From: [Clostridium] celerecrescens 18A
GTDB lineage: Bacteria > Bacillota > Clostridia > Lachnospirales > Lachnospiraceae
Assembly (NCBI RefSeq): GCF_002797975.1
Contig: NZ_PGET01000001.1
Span: 3,479,501 to 3,543,500, forward strand
Reading direction: 5' to 3'
DNA length: 64,000 nucleotides
Shown here: positions 1 through 8,889 of the stretch, piece after piece
Layout of the letters: each line of letters begins with the position of its first letter
How positions within the stretch are numbered: the first letter of the stretch is position 1
Program-made: the position numbers and the translations under genes
The notes under the pieces: generated by a model
What the model was told of the DNA's origin: nothing
What the model saw: the letters and a program-made list of their open reading frames with translations, nothing else
The model's database searches: none

Positions 1-278
1 TCAGGTCTCAGATTCGGTGCCACATCGTACCATCTTGAATTTCCTACATTTCCGCCAACTGCCCCAAGGAGAACGGAATCACTGTTTTTCGCTGTTTCAA
101 GGGCTTCATCTGTTAAGGGAACTCCATATGTATCAATGGAAATGCCGCCCATCAATACTTCTGTATACTGGAACTCATGACCATATACACTTCCCACTTT
201 ATCAAGTACCTTTCTCGCTTCGCCAATGATTTCAGGCCCGATCCCGTCGCCGGGAATCACTGCAATGTTGTAATTCAT
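1..278 (-). CDS. leuB: 3-isopropylmalate dehydrogenase, N-terminal part (cut by window edge)
   Basis: Oxidative decarboxylation of 3-isopropylmalate, third step of leucine synthesis, cytosolic. The reverse complement reads MNYNIAVIPGDGIGPEIIGE and continues through SVLLGAVGGNVG to the left edge. The IAVIPGDGIGPEI opening and the LLGAVGG segment are hallmarks of the isocitrate/isopropylmalate dehydrogenase family; the short N-terminus and the LLGAVGG form fit LeuB better than isocitrate dehydrogenase. About 92 residues are visible and the catalytic C-terminal half is missing only because the window ends. A GGGAGTGG-type ribosome binding site precedes the ATG. It has its own promoter (328-356), and the terminator at 429-460 separates it from the upstream cassette. 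Confidence 0.9.
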   Translation of the reverse strand, partial: MNYNIAVIPGDGIGPEIIGEARKVLDKVGSVYGHEFQYTEVLMGGISIDTYGVPLTDEALETAKNSDSVLLGAVGGNVGNSRWYDVAPNLRP

Positions 279-327
279 CTCTTCCACTCCCTCTATGACA
301 CTGTACTATGCTAATATATTTCTTCTC

Positions 328-356
328 ATAATAGAACATTTATCGGGATTTTTCAA
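328..356 (-). promoter_or_regulatory. Sigma-A type promoter of leuB
   Basis: On the minus strand TTGAAA (351-356) and TATTAT (328-333) are separated by exactly 17 bases, about 50 bases upstream of the leuB start. No T-box or other leader structure was seen in the short untranslated region. Confidence 0.65.
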
Positions 357-428
357 CTAAAATAAAATAATTTTCGAGAAAAGAATATATGAGATTGGAA
401 TTGATACTATAAATTTAAGTTATAAGAT

Positions 429-460
429 AAAAAAATGGGAACCGGTCATCCGGTTCCCAT
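429..460 (-). terminator. Intrinsic terminator overlapping a stop codon
   Basis: An 11-bp perfect stem (450-460 with 435-445) closes on a 4-base loop at 446-449 and is followed on the minus strand by seven Ts. The TGA stop of the BtrH-like gene (446-448) sits inside the loop, so the last codons and the terminator share sequence. Confidence 0.88.
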
Positions 461-1345
461 TGGCTGTTTTTCTTCCTGAATCTCTTCTGGGCTCAATGCC
501 TCAATTTTCCAGGCAATGTCCTTTTCTTCCTGGATCAGCTCCTGGAAATGCCCGCATACTTCCTGGATAATTTCCCGGTTGTTCTGCCTGAATGAAGCCT
601 TATATAACCCATGCTTCACTGCCGTCCACTTTAAGAAGTATTCCTTATGGAAATACCTGTCATATGTTTCTTTAAACGATGGCATGTTTTGAAGATAATT
701 AAGATAGAGATATCGGTTGTTAATCAAAGCATCTATGTACTTTGCAAGCAGTTCCCCATTCTTCTGTTTTCCATAAGCGCATTCTCTGATTTGTTCAAGG
801 AGATTTTCCTGTGTTTTCTGATGAGTGTACAAAATTTCCTGTGCCTCCTGCCGGATTCCCTTACAAAACTGTTTTTCTCCAGTCTTTTGAATCTGGCAAA
901 TGTCAGAGACGTTGGAAATCAAATCTTCCTCTGTTAATTCCATATATTTTTTATCATACGTAGGGTCAAAACAGGAAAAAAAACCTTTTTCCTCCTTTCG
1001 GGCAATAAAATAATGGAAACTGTGTAATGTATGATAATAAGGAACCCATGGAATGAAAAATGCATCCATCTCAACTACATTCCATTGTCCTAAGGTAAGA
1101 CTGGATATGTTTTTCTCCATTTCCTGTTTGGAACAGCAATTCAAAAATCTCATGCTGACACCCAAGGCTTCCAGATTCCCAGGCATTCTTCTGGATAAAT
1201 ATAAGTGATGGATCTGGTCATAGGTCAGGTCTGTTTCCGACCATAAATCTGCAAGCGCATTCCGGTAATCCACCCCTATGAGAACAGCAGCATTTATCAT
1301 GCTGCTGGTATAGCAGTTTAAACCCTGAAAATAAATCAGATTCAT
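446..1345 (-). CDS. BtrH-N-like cysteine acyltransferase/peptidase-fold protein
   Basis: A 299-residue protein resembling the N-terminal domain of butirosin protein BtrH, which moves an acyl group from a carrier protein onto an amine. Seen: an early cysteine in LNCYTSS (Cys11), a central EMDAFFIPWVPYYHTLHSF block of the type found in this family, then His111 in FHYFIA and Asp127 in CFDPTYD. This Cys-His-Asp order fits a papain/C39-like fold. The C-terminal 150 residues are helical and charged and are not recognised. Its start overlaps the ligase gene by 4 bases, and the ACP lies just before that, so translation is probably coupled. The role as the acyl acceptor enzyme of the cassette is inferred from context; a cysteine peptidase or amide synthase is the alternative. 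Confidence 0.62.
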   Translation of the reverse strand: MNLIYFQGLNCYTSSMINAAVLIGVDYRNALADLWSETDLTYDQIHHLYLSRRMPGNLEALGVSMRFLNCCSKQEMEKNISSLTLGQWNVVEMDAFFIPWVPYYHTLHSFHYFIARKEEKGFFSCFDPTYDKKYMELTEEDLISNVSDICQIQKTGEKQFCKGIRQEAQEILYTHQKTQENLLEQIRECAYGKQKNGELLAKYIDALINNRYLYLNYLQNMPSFKETYDRYFHKEYFLKWTAVKHGLYKASFRQNNREIIQEVCGHFQELIQEEKDIAWKIEALSPEEIQEEKQPMGTG

Positions 1346-2826
1346 AGTTGTTCCCCTTTTCTCCTTTCATTTTTTCCAGATGCAGTTTTTCTGATCGCAT
1401 CGACTATTTGTATTTTCCGGGGCTGTTTAAAACCTGATAAATGCGCTTTGCAGTAAGCCCTGATTTCTTCCTCGATTTTTTCCTGCCTTGCCAGAGGATC
1501 GGCCGGAATGATATCTGCGCATACGGTTTCAACTCCTAAAGGATCCGTTTCTCCATAAACAACACAGTCATTTACAAGCAGACTGTTTAAGATACAGGCT
1601 TCCACTTCTTCCGGATATACGTTGAATCCTCTGACAATTATTACGTTTTTCTTCCGACCGCAGATATACAAATAGCCATCTTCATCCAGGTAACCAAGAT
1701 CACCCGTATACAAATAGCCATGTTTCAGTACCTTCTTAGTTTCCTCTTCATTTTTGTAATATCCCGACATCACATTTGGTCCCTTTACAAGAATTTCCCC
1801 ATTGGTATAAGGAATATCCGTAATCTCCCCGTCAGCTTCTATGGATATTTTAATTCCTTTTATCGCCTTTCCTACGGAATCCAGTTTCTCTAAACTGATT
1901 TTCGAGCATTTTGTAATTAACGGGGCTGCTTCTGTCATCCCGTAGCCTTGCCATAGCTGGATTCCCGGATATGCTGTTAAAAGTTTTTTCAATGTGGTAC
2001 CGGAAACTTTGCTTCCTCCAAATCCAAAATATTTTAATAAATGAATATCATAAGGAACGGGCCTGCCCGCTGTCTGTTCCATCAAAAGGGGAACCATTGC
2101 CCCACCCTCATAGTGGGTTACTCTATTCTCCTGAACCGCTTTATAAAAGGAGTCCAAAGTAAAATCTTCCTTAAGAAGAACGATAGGGAACGCTTTCATG
2201 AGACATGCACACAGGATCATTATTCCGTAAGCAGAAGAAAACGGAGCTGCAAGGATGTATCTGATTTTCTTCTCATCCATCTCCTCAAAACACATTTTAT
2301 CGATATAACCCAAAACGGAAGTTTCAACATTCCTTTCTGAAAGAGGTACAATTTTCACCCTGCCTGTAGAACCTGATGTTGTTAGCAGAATTATGGGTTC
2401 ATCCGGACCCGGGCTATTTCCGGAAAGAACCGGCATGGATTCTCCCAGCAGGCATTCTTCAACGTAAACCACCCGTAAATCAGGTACATCCATGGATTTT
2501 ATCTCATCAAAAAACGAACGGAATCTTATGGAAGTAATGATTATATCTGTGGAGGTCTGGTCCAGGAGAGGAGTCACTTCATGTTTTGTCAAGCGGGCAC
2601 TTATAGGAAATGCTGTTTTACCCAACAGGAATATTCCAAAAAGAGCAGCGATATAATCGCTCCCATCCGGTAAAAATATTGCGGCGATTTTCCAATCATT
2701 CCTGGGCAGGCAGGCCTGTATTGCCGCGGCTTTTTGAACCAGGTCCTGCAACGTAATACTTGTATCTCCGTCAATAATCGCTTGTTTTTTCAGGTTTGTT
2801 TGATACATGAACAAATCTCTGATCAT
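1342..2826 (-). CDS. Acyl-AMP ligase (class I adenylate-forming enzyme)
   Basis: Activates a carboxylic acid with ATP and probably loads it onto the adjacent carrier protein as a thioester. The 494 residues hold the usual family motifs in order: phosphate loop TTSGSTGRVK (about 149-158), GYGMTEAAP (about 294-302), TGDLGYLDEDGYLYICGR (about 374-391), the hinge and FNVYPEEVE following it, and the C-terminal catalytic lysine in TASGK (about Lys485). The length is that of a stand-alone ligase without a carrier domain. It overlaps the ACP gene upstream and the BtrH-like gene downstream by 4 bases each. The substrate cannot be told from the sequence. CoA ligase activity is the main alternative, but the adjacent ACP argues for acyl-ACP formation. 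Confidence 0.85.
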   Translation of the reverse strand: MIRDLFMYQTNLKKQAIIDGDTSITLQDLVQKAAAIQACLPRNDWKIAAIFLPDGSDYIAALFGIFLLGKTAFPISARLTKHEVTPLLDQTSTDIIITSIRFRSFFDEIKSMDVPDLRVVYVEECLLGESMPVLSGNSPGPDEPIILLTTSGSTGRVKIVPLSERNVETSVLGYIDKMCFEEMDEKKIRYILAAPFSSAYGIMILCACLMKAFPIVLLKEDFTLDSFYKAVQENRVTHYEGGAMVPLLMEQTAGRPVPYDIHLLKYFGFGGSKVSGTTLKKLLTAYPGIQLWQGYGMTEAAPLITKCSKISLEKLDSVGKAIKGIKISIEADGEITDIPYTNGEILVKGPNVMSGYYKNEEETKKVLKHGYLYTGDLGYLDEDGYLYICGRKKNVIIVRGFNVYPEEVEACILNSLLVNDCVVYGETDPLGVETVCADIIPADPLARQEKIEEEIRAYCKAHLSGFKQPRKIQIVDAIRKTASGKNERRKGEQL

Positions 2827-3062
2827 TTTATATTTTTCTCCTTTACTTTCTTCTCAGCCAGTTCAATCAACCGGCCGACTTCCAGACAAGATTCCATTTC
2901 CGTAATATCAAAGGTAATGGAATACGTATCTTCTATCTTAAGTAAAAGATGGATGAAAGAAAGGGAGTCAAGCCCCATATCCTTATACAGATTCGTCTTT
3001 CTGTCAGAAACCGGAAACTGGGCCGCTTCCTCTATCATATGGATAATTTCGTCATTGATCAT
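2823..3062 (-). CDS. Stand-alone acyl carrier protein
   Basis: A 79-residue phosphopantetheine carrier. The attachment site is Ser33 in GLDSLSF, followed by helix II (LLLKIEDTYSITF) and the acidic ITEMES segment typical of carrier proteins. It is not in a fatty-acid operon, and the sequence differs from the usual AcpP (no EFGADSLD). An AGGAGGG ribosome binding site lies upstream. It is the first gene of the cassette and lies 97 bases downstream of the collagen-like gene on the same strand, so it may be read partly from that transcript. Confidence 0.9.
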   Translation of the reverse strand: MINDEIIHMIEEAAQFPVSDRKTNLYKDMGLDSLSFIHLLLKIEDTYSITFDITEMESCLEVGRLIELAEKKVKEKNIK

Positions 3063-3112
3063 AACTGCCGTTTTCCCTCCTTATTCTCTCAGATATTCCT
3101 ATTTCCGAAGAA

Positions 3113-3148
3113 AGGCCTGTATCTTGCTGCAAGGCTGGATACAGGCCT
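3113..3148 (-). terminator. Hairpin after the collagen-like gene
   Basis: Perfect 11-bp inverted repeat (3113-3123 with 3138-3148, AGGCCTGTATC). On the minus strand it is followed only by CCTTTCTTC, a poor T-run, so it may be a leaky terminator or a transcript-stabilising hairpin. Read-through would connect the collagen-like gene to the ACP cassette. Confidence 0.55.
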
Positions 3149-3159
3149 GCTTCTATTGC

Positions 3160-4482
<1,323 letters not shown>

Positions 4483-4570
4483 TTAGAGCGTAAATTACAG
4501 TGTTTACTTGTAAGACTTTTGTACAAAACTGAAGTAATAACATAAAGTGGTTTTCTACCTCTTTATATAT

Positions 4571-4597
4571 TAATATATGTATCTAATCTCTTACTGT
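4571..4597 (-). promoter_or_regulatory. Sigma-K-like promoter of the collagen-like gene
   Basis: On the minus strand AC (4596-4597), 16 bases, then CATATATTA (4571-4579). This matches the sigma-K pattern AC-N16-CATANNNTA of Bacillus. It sits about 100 bases before the start codon. The assignment rests on a short consensus and the nature of the downstream gene. Confidence 0.5.
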
Positions 4598-4684
4598 CTA
4601 ATTCACTTATGCGCCTCCTTTCATATAAGATTTACTGTCAGTCATCGTACACTTGGGATATCTCAAAAACGATTCTGCTGCATC

Positions 4685-4715
4685 AAAAAAGTACCTGCCA
4701 GAATTGGCAGGTACT
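4685..4715 (-). terminator. Terminator of the lsrACDBF operon
   Basis: An 11-bp stem AGTACCTGCCA (4690-4700 with 4705-4715), 4-base loop, followed on the minus strand by a run of six Ts. It lies 25 bases after the lsrF stop codon. Confidence 0.92.
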
Positions 4716-4739
4716 TAACTTGTAAAGAAAACCGTTTGT

Positions 4740-5621
4740 TTACTGATGAATCATATCCAGATAGAACTCAAATGCCTCTTTCGCAGTAAATCCTTCGTGT
4801 ACGATCTTACGGACAGCCGCACTCATCTCCACAGGGCTTTGGCTCTGGAAGATATTTCTTCCCATATCAACTCCTTTTGCCCCCTGGCTGATGGAGTTAT
4901 ATGCAAGCTCCAGAGCTTCTTTTTCCGGAAGTTTCTTGCCTCCTGCCACCACTATGGGAACAGGGCAGGCAGATACCACTTCTTCAAAGTTTTCACAGTA
5001 GTAGGTTTTTATGATATTGGCTCCTAACTCCGCCACAATGCGGGTAGCCAGCTTAAAGAACCGGTCTGATCGCTCCATCTGCTTTCCTACTGCCACAACT
5101 CCCATGGTAGGAATGCTGTAGCGCATACCCAAATTTACCGCTTTTGACAGATTATCAAGGCTTGAAAGCTGTCCATCCCCTCCGATAAACGTTTGAACCG
5201 CCATACAATCCGCATTCATACGAATCACATCCTCTATGTCAACGGCAAGAACTTCATGGGACAAGTCCTCGTCAAGCATAGAAGAACCGGAGGTGACACG
5301 CAGTGCAATGCCTTTCCTTCCTTCTGCCGGCACACAACTCCTGATCGCCCCTCTTGTCCCCATTAGAACATCGATATTAGGAAGCAGCTTAGGCACCACC
5401 AAATCAAGTCTCTCCAGGCCAGATACAGAACCCATAAAATATCCATGATCAAAGGCAAACATCACCGTATTTCCGCTGTTCTCATCAAAAATATTCGATA
5501 AGTGCTTCTTCATTCCCCAATCCAGATGACCCGCTCCCTTTACGTAAAAAGGCTTATTGTTTGCAAATGGTTCATCCAGGTGATAATCATGTTCTACTTT
5601 CATTCCATCCAAATCTGCCAT
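4740..5621 (-). CDS. lsrF: 3-hydroxy-5-phosphonooxypentane-2,4-dione thiolase
   Basis: Last enzyme of AI-2 breakdown: transfers an acetyl group from phosphorylated AI-2 product to coenzyme A, giving glycerone phosphate and acetyl-CoA. The 293 residues follow LsrF throughout: VMFAFDHGYFMG, LMGTRGAIRS, IIKTYYCENFEEVV with the Schiff-base lysine region, and PIVVAGGKK, a TIM-barrel aldolase of the DeoC/FbaB group. It is the last gene of the operon, 60 bases after lsrB. The product fits the presence of lsrK and lsrB in the same locus. Confidence 0.93.
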   Translation of the reverse strand: MADLDGMKVEHDYHLDEPFANNKPFYVKGAGHLDWGMKKHLSNIFDENSGNTVMFAFDHGYFMGSVSGLERLDLVVPKLLPNIDVLMGTRGAIRSCVPAEGRKGIALRVTSGSSMLDEDLSHEVLAVDIEDVIRMNADCMAVQTFIGGDGQLSSLDNLSKAVNLGMRYSIPTMGVVAVGKQMERSDRFFKLATRIVAELGANIIKTYYCENFEEVVSACPVPIVVAGGKKLPEKEALELAYNSISQGAKGVDMGRNIFQSQSPVEMSAAVRKIVHEGFTAKEAFEFYLDMIHQ

Positions 5622-5681
5622 ATTCTTTCTCCTTTTGCTTCTATATTATTTTCTGTCATGATTCCCGGCATTTCAGCCGTA

Positions 5682-6833
5682 TTAGAAATCATAGTTGTTC
5701 ATGTTATCTTTATTAAATACCGTACGCTCTGGAAGGAGAACAACTCCATTGTTTACCTCAGCGGTGGTTGCCCCTTCTACCAAACAGTCATTTGGCATTA
5801 CTTCCACCGTACCAATTTCCGGAATATCAATCTTATCTCCTACTTTCACCTGATTCCCTGCGGACAGATAGGCGGCTAGATAGCAGCCAATCGCACCCTG
5901 CACCTGGCAGTCCCAAAGCCCCCACTGCTCAATCACACCCGCATCGCAGTAATCCTTAATGGACATCGGGGAGGCAAAACCGGTAATGGTTACATCTTCT
6001 TTTGTAAGTCCCTTGTTCTGGGCTGCCTTACACTGGCCTGGAAGAGCCGTAGAATCATTGCAGATAATCAGGTCAATATCCGGGTTGGCTTCCAGTATAG
6101 AAGCACCGATCGAGACCGCTTTTTCCGCATCCTGTTCAGAATAATAATTATTCGGAGCCACATTCACCCAGTTAGGATAGTTCTCTTTGATGTAGGCCTC
6201 TCCCGCAACCTGCCAGGAATTCTGATCCGCTACCGTTGCCTGGGAATAGTGCCAACAGTATTTCACCGCGTCAGCTTTAACATCTTTCCCCCGTTTTGTT
6301 AAAGAATCCACTCCCATATCTACCAGCATCTTCCCAAGCATCTCAGGAGTTCCCTGTGAAACCATCAACGTACGTACCGTATCTGAAACATCAGAATCCC
6401 ATGTGACCACAGTCAGACCTGCATCAGCAGCCTCTTTTAACGCGGAGTCAAGCCCCGTTGCATCTACGGAAGAAACACAAAGGGCATCCACGCCGCTTGC
6501 CACCGCATTGTTGATTACCTGAACCTGGTCAGCTACAGCCGCATTAGCACTTCCCTGATAGTCAACTGTAATATCCCATGTCTTTCCATACTTCTGTGCT
6601 CCCGCATTGGCGGATTCAAAAAATGCATTTCCTGTCAGCTTAGGAATAAATGCAACAGTTTTTCCAGAAATACCAGAAGAACCGGTATTATCTTTGCTTT
6701 CTTCTGCTTTTGATTCTGTTTTCGTTTCACCAGCTGGTGCATTAGATGCTGCCGCCGGTTTTCCAGAGCTGCCGCAAGCAGTCAGCGATGCCGCCATCAG
6801 TCCTGCCAATACAATTGCTATTGCTTTTCTCAT
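5682..6833 (-). CDS. lsrB: AI-2 binding lipoprotein of the Lsr transporter
   Basis: Periplasmic-type binding protein, here anchored to the membrane, that captures autoinducer-2 for LsrACD. The start at 6833 is chosen over a longer frame because AAGGAGG lies 9 bases before it and a lipoprotein signal follows at once: MRKAIAIVLAGLMAASLTAC with lipobox LTAC. A 35-residue Ala/Ser/Glu/Lys linker leads to the sugar-binding fold (VAFIPKLTGNAFFESANAGA, then DYQGSANAAVADQ and VDALCVSSVDATGLD). These segments match LsrB/RbsB-type proteins. Length 383, longer than E. coli LsrB mainly because of the linker. It sits between the permease and lsrF genes as in enterobacteria. Confidence 0.92.
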   Translation of the reverse strand: MRKAIAIVLAGLMAASLTACGSSGKPAAASNAPAGETKTESKAEESKDNTGSSGISGKTVAFIPKLTGNAFFESANAGAQKYGKTWDITVDYQGSANAAVADQVQVINNAVASGVDALCVSSVDATGLDSALKEAADAGLTVVTWDSDVSDTVRTLMVSQGTPEMLGKMLVDMGVDSLTKRGKDVKADAVKYCWHYSQATVADQNSWQVAGEAYIKENYPNWVNVAPNNYYSEQDAEKAVSIGASILEANPDIDLIICNDSTALPGQCKAAQNKGLTKEDVTITGFASPMSIKDYCDAGVIEQWGLWDCQVQGAIGCYLAAYLSAGNQVKVGDKIDIPEIGTVEVMPNDCLVEGATTAEVNNGVVLLPERTVFNKDNMNNYDF

Positions 6834-6873
6834 AAATAAAATCCTCCTTATATGTTTTGATCGTTTTATATTA

Positions 6874-6890
6874 ATGAGGTTACACCTCAT
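6874..6890 (-). other. Small hairpin between lsrD and lsrB
   Basis: ATGAGGT (6874-6880) and ACCTCAT (6884-6890) form a 7-bp stem with a 3-base loop in the 65-base lsrD-lsrB gap, with no T-run. Such hairpins before binding-protein genes often raise the relative amount of the downstream message; here that is inference. Confidence 0.5.
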
Positions 6891-6898
6891 GTTACCAA

Positions 6899-7894
6899 TC
6901 AATTCCGTTCTCTTTTCAGAAAACGTGCTTTGAGTGCCGGATTATTCAGGACAGCTCTGCCCGTTACCACCGCCAGTAAAAGAAGCCCTGCCGGAATGTC
7001 CAAATACTGCTGGCTCACCTTGAAGCACAGAGGAAGTCCGAATCTCAAAGTACCGATAACTACTGCAGCAAGAGCCGTTCCAGGTACGCTTCCTTTTCCT
7101 CCTGTACTTAAAGTACCGCCTAAAACAACTGCAGTGATGATGGGAAGGGTCAGAGTAGAGCCAATATCGCTTTTTGCCGTACCAAGATAAGAGGTCAGGA
7201 TGATTCCTGCCACCGCCGCACTGATTCCGGAAAGAATGTAAGTGCTCATAATAATGAATTTGGCATGAATACCTGAATATTCCGCTGCATCGGGATTTAC
7301 CCCTACCAGAAATACCTGTCTGCCATATCTGGTTTTATGTAGAAGAAAATAAGCCAGCACTGCCAGGATAAGAAAAATGATCACCTGACTTGGAATCACA
7401 CCAAACAGCTTTACTTTAGAAAGCCTTAAAAAACTATCCGGGAAACCGCTGATTCCTTTATAGCTCTCTGTTGCAGACAAATTGGACACCAGAAGAGCAA
7501 TTCCCGAGTACAGAAAACTCCCTCCAAGAGTGACCACCATAGGCTGCACGCCGCAGTATGCGATGAAATAGCCGGATAAGGCGCCGCATAACCCGGCTGC
7601 AATCATAGCGATCAGGGAGGCAAACCAGATGTTTACTCCTCCATCCTGCCAGGCAACTCCCAAAATAATGGAAGAAAGCCCTACAATGGAACCAGCTTGG
7701 ATATCGATCCCTCCAGTGATCATGACAAAGGTAACAAACAGTGAAATGATACAAATGGAAATGATGTCATTCATACTGCCAAACAGCACTCTCGGCATAA
7801 GGAACTTACTGTTCTTTGATGCAAAAACAACAATTTCCAGAATTAATATCAAAGAGAGTACAAATTCCCATTTTTTCCAGATATGAGATTTCAT
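6899..7894 (-). CDS. lsrD: AI-2 ABC transporter permease LsrD
   Basis: Second membrane subunit of the AI-2 importer, 331 residues with about nine to ten hydrophobic segments and the branched-chain/ribose permease signature (TGGIDIQAGSIVGLSS near the N-terminus and VVLGGTLSTGGKGSVPGTALAA near the C-terminus). It belongs to the RbsC/LsrC/LsrD family. Its start overlaps the stop of lsrC by 4 bases. Naming as LsrD rather than LsrC follows gene order (A-C-D-B). Confidence 0.9.
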   Translation of the reverse strand: MKSHIWKKWEFVLSLILILEIVVFASKNSKFLMPRVLFGSMNDIISICIISLFVTFVMITGGIDIQAGSIVGLSSIILGVAWQDGGVNIWFASLIAMIAAGLCGALSGYFIAYCGVQPMVVTLGGSFLYSGIALLVSNLSATESYKGISGFPDSFLRLSKVKLFGVIPSQVIIFLILAVLAYFLLHKTRYGRQVFLVGVNPDAAEYSGIHAKFIIMSTYILSGISAAVAGIILTSYLGTAKSDIGSTLTLPIITAVVLGGTLSTGGKGSVPGTALAAVVIGTLRFGLPLCFKVSQQYLDIPAGLLLLAVVTGRAVLNNPALKARFLKRERN

Positions 7895-8889
7895 TTCTTC
7901 TCTCCTCCTTTTTCTGCAGTCCTTGCGGCAAGGATCCGGTGACGGTTTTTCTCTGCCGCCCGGTTCTGTGACACAGTATTAATTACAACAATGGTCAGCA
8001 GCATGATACCTGTGATCGTATTGTCATAATCGGAAGAAAATCCAAGAAAAACAAGAATTCTGCTGATGGAGGACATGATGACCGCACCGATAGAGGCGCC
8101 GGCCAGGCTTCCAATCCCGCCGCTTAAGCTTAAGCCTCCCAGAACGCAGGCAGCAATTGCCTTCATCTCATATCCATTTCCTGCCGTAGGCGTAATAAAG
8201 CCAATGCGTGACGCATAAATGATACCTGCGACGGAAGCAAACACTCCACACAGGACATAAGCTGCAATCTTCGTTTTATCTGCCGGTATTCCCACCAGGG
8301 TTGCACCCGCTGCATGATCTCCCACTGCGATAAAATACTTTCCCTTTTTCGTTTTCGTCAAAATAAGATGGACAACCAAGATAACAAGAACTGCCAGAGC
8401 ATAAAAGACAGTTAAGTTTCCAATCAGGAGGCGGTTTGACATTCTGGTAAATTCAGCCGGAAGATTTTCAACCCAGGCACCCTTCGTGTATACATATATC
8501 AGCCCCCGCACAACACCGTTAACACCCAAAGTAAAAATCAGAGAGGGAATGTGAAGAACCGCCACGCCGACTCCATTGACCAGTCCGGTAAGAATACCAA
8601 TGGCAAGAGCGGCTGCCGTAGCCGTCACCACCCCATACCCATCTCTTAAAAGAGCGGCTCCCACGGCTGCCGATAAGCCCAGCACTGCACCGATGGAAAC
8701 ATCGATTTCTCCCGTTAAGATAACAAATGCAATTCCTGCCGACAGAAGGGTAAATACAACGCTGTCATTAAAACAGTTCCATATGGCTGCCGGCTGCCAG
8801 AAACTCCTGTTTACCAAGCCCACCAAAAAAATCAGTCCTGCCAGAAAAAGAAAACTATTTAACTCACGGATTCTTCCAATCTTTTTCAT
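7891..8889 (-). CDS. lsrC: AI-2 ABC transporter permease LsrC
   Basis: First membrane subunit of the AI-2 importer, 332 residues, RbsC-type fold: ILTGEIDVSIGAVLGLSAAV in the N-terminal third and CVLGGLSLSGGIGSLAGASI in the C-terminal third are the family signatures. Overlaps lsrA (upstream) and lsrD (downstream) by 4 bases each, so the three are coupled in translation. Confidence 0.9.
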   Translation of the reverse strand: MKKIGRIRELNSFLFLAGLIFLVGLVNRSFWQPAAIWNCFNDSVVFTLLSAGIAFVILTGEIDVSIGAVLGLSAAVGAALLRDGYGVVTATAAALAIGILTGLVNGVGVAVLHIPSLIFTLGVNGVVRGLIYVYTKGAWVENLPAEFTRMSNRLLIGNLTVFYALAVLVILVVHLILTKTKKGKYFIAVGDHAAGATLVGIPADKTKIAAYVLCGVFASVAGIIYASRIGFITPTAGNGYEMKAIAACVLGGLSLSGGIGSLAGASIGAVIMSSISRILVFLGFSSDYDNTITGIMLLTIVVINTVSQNRAAEKNRHRILAARTAEKGGEKK

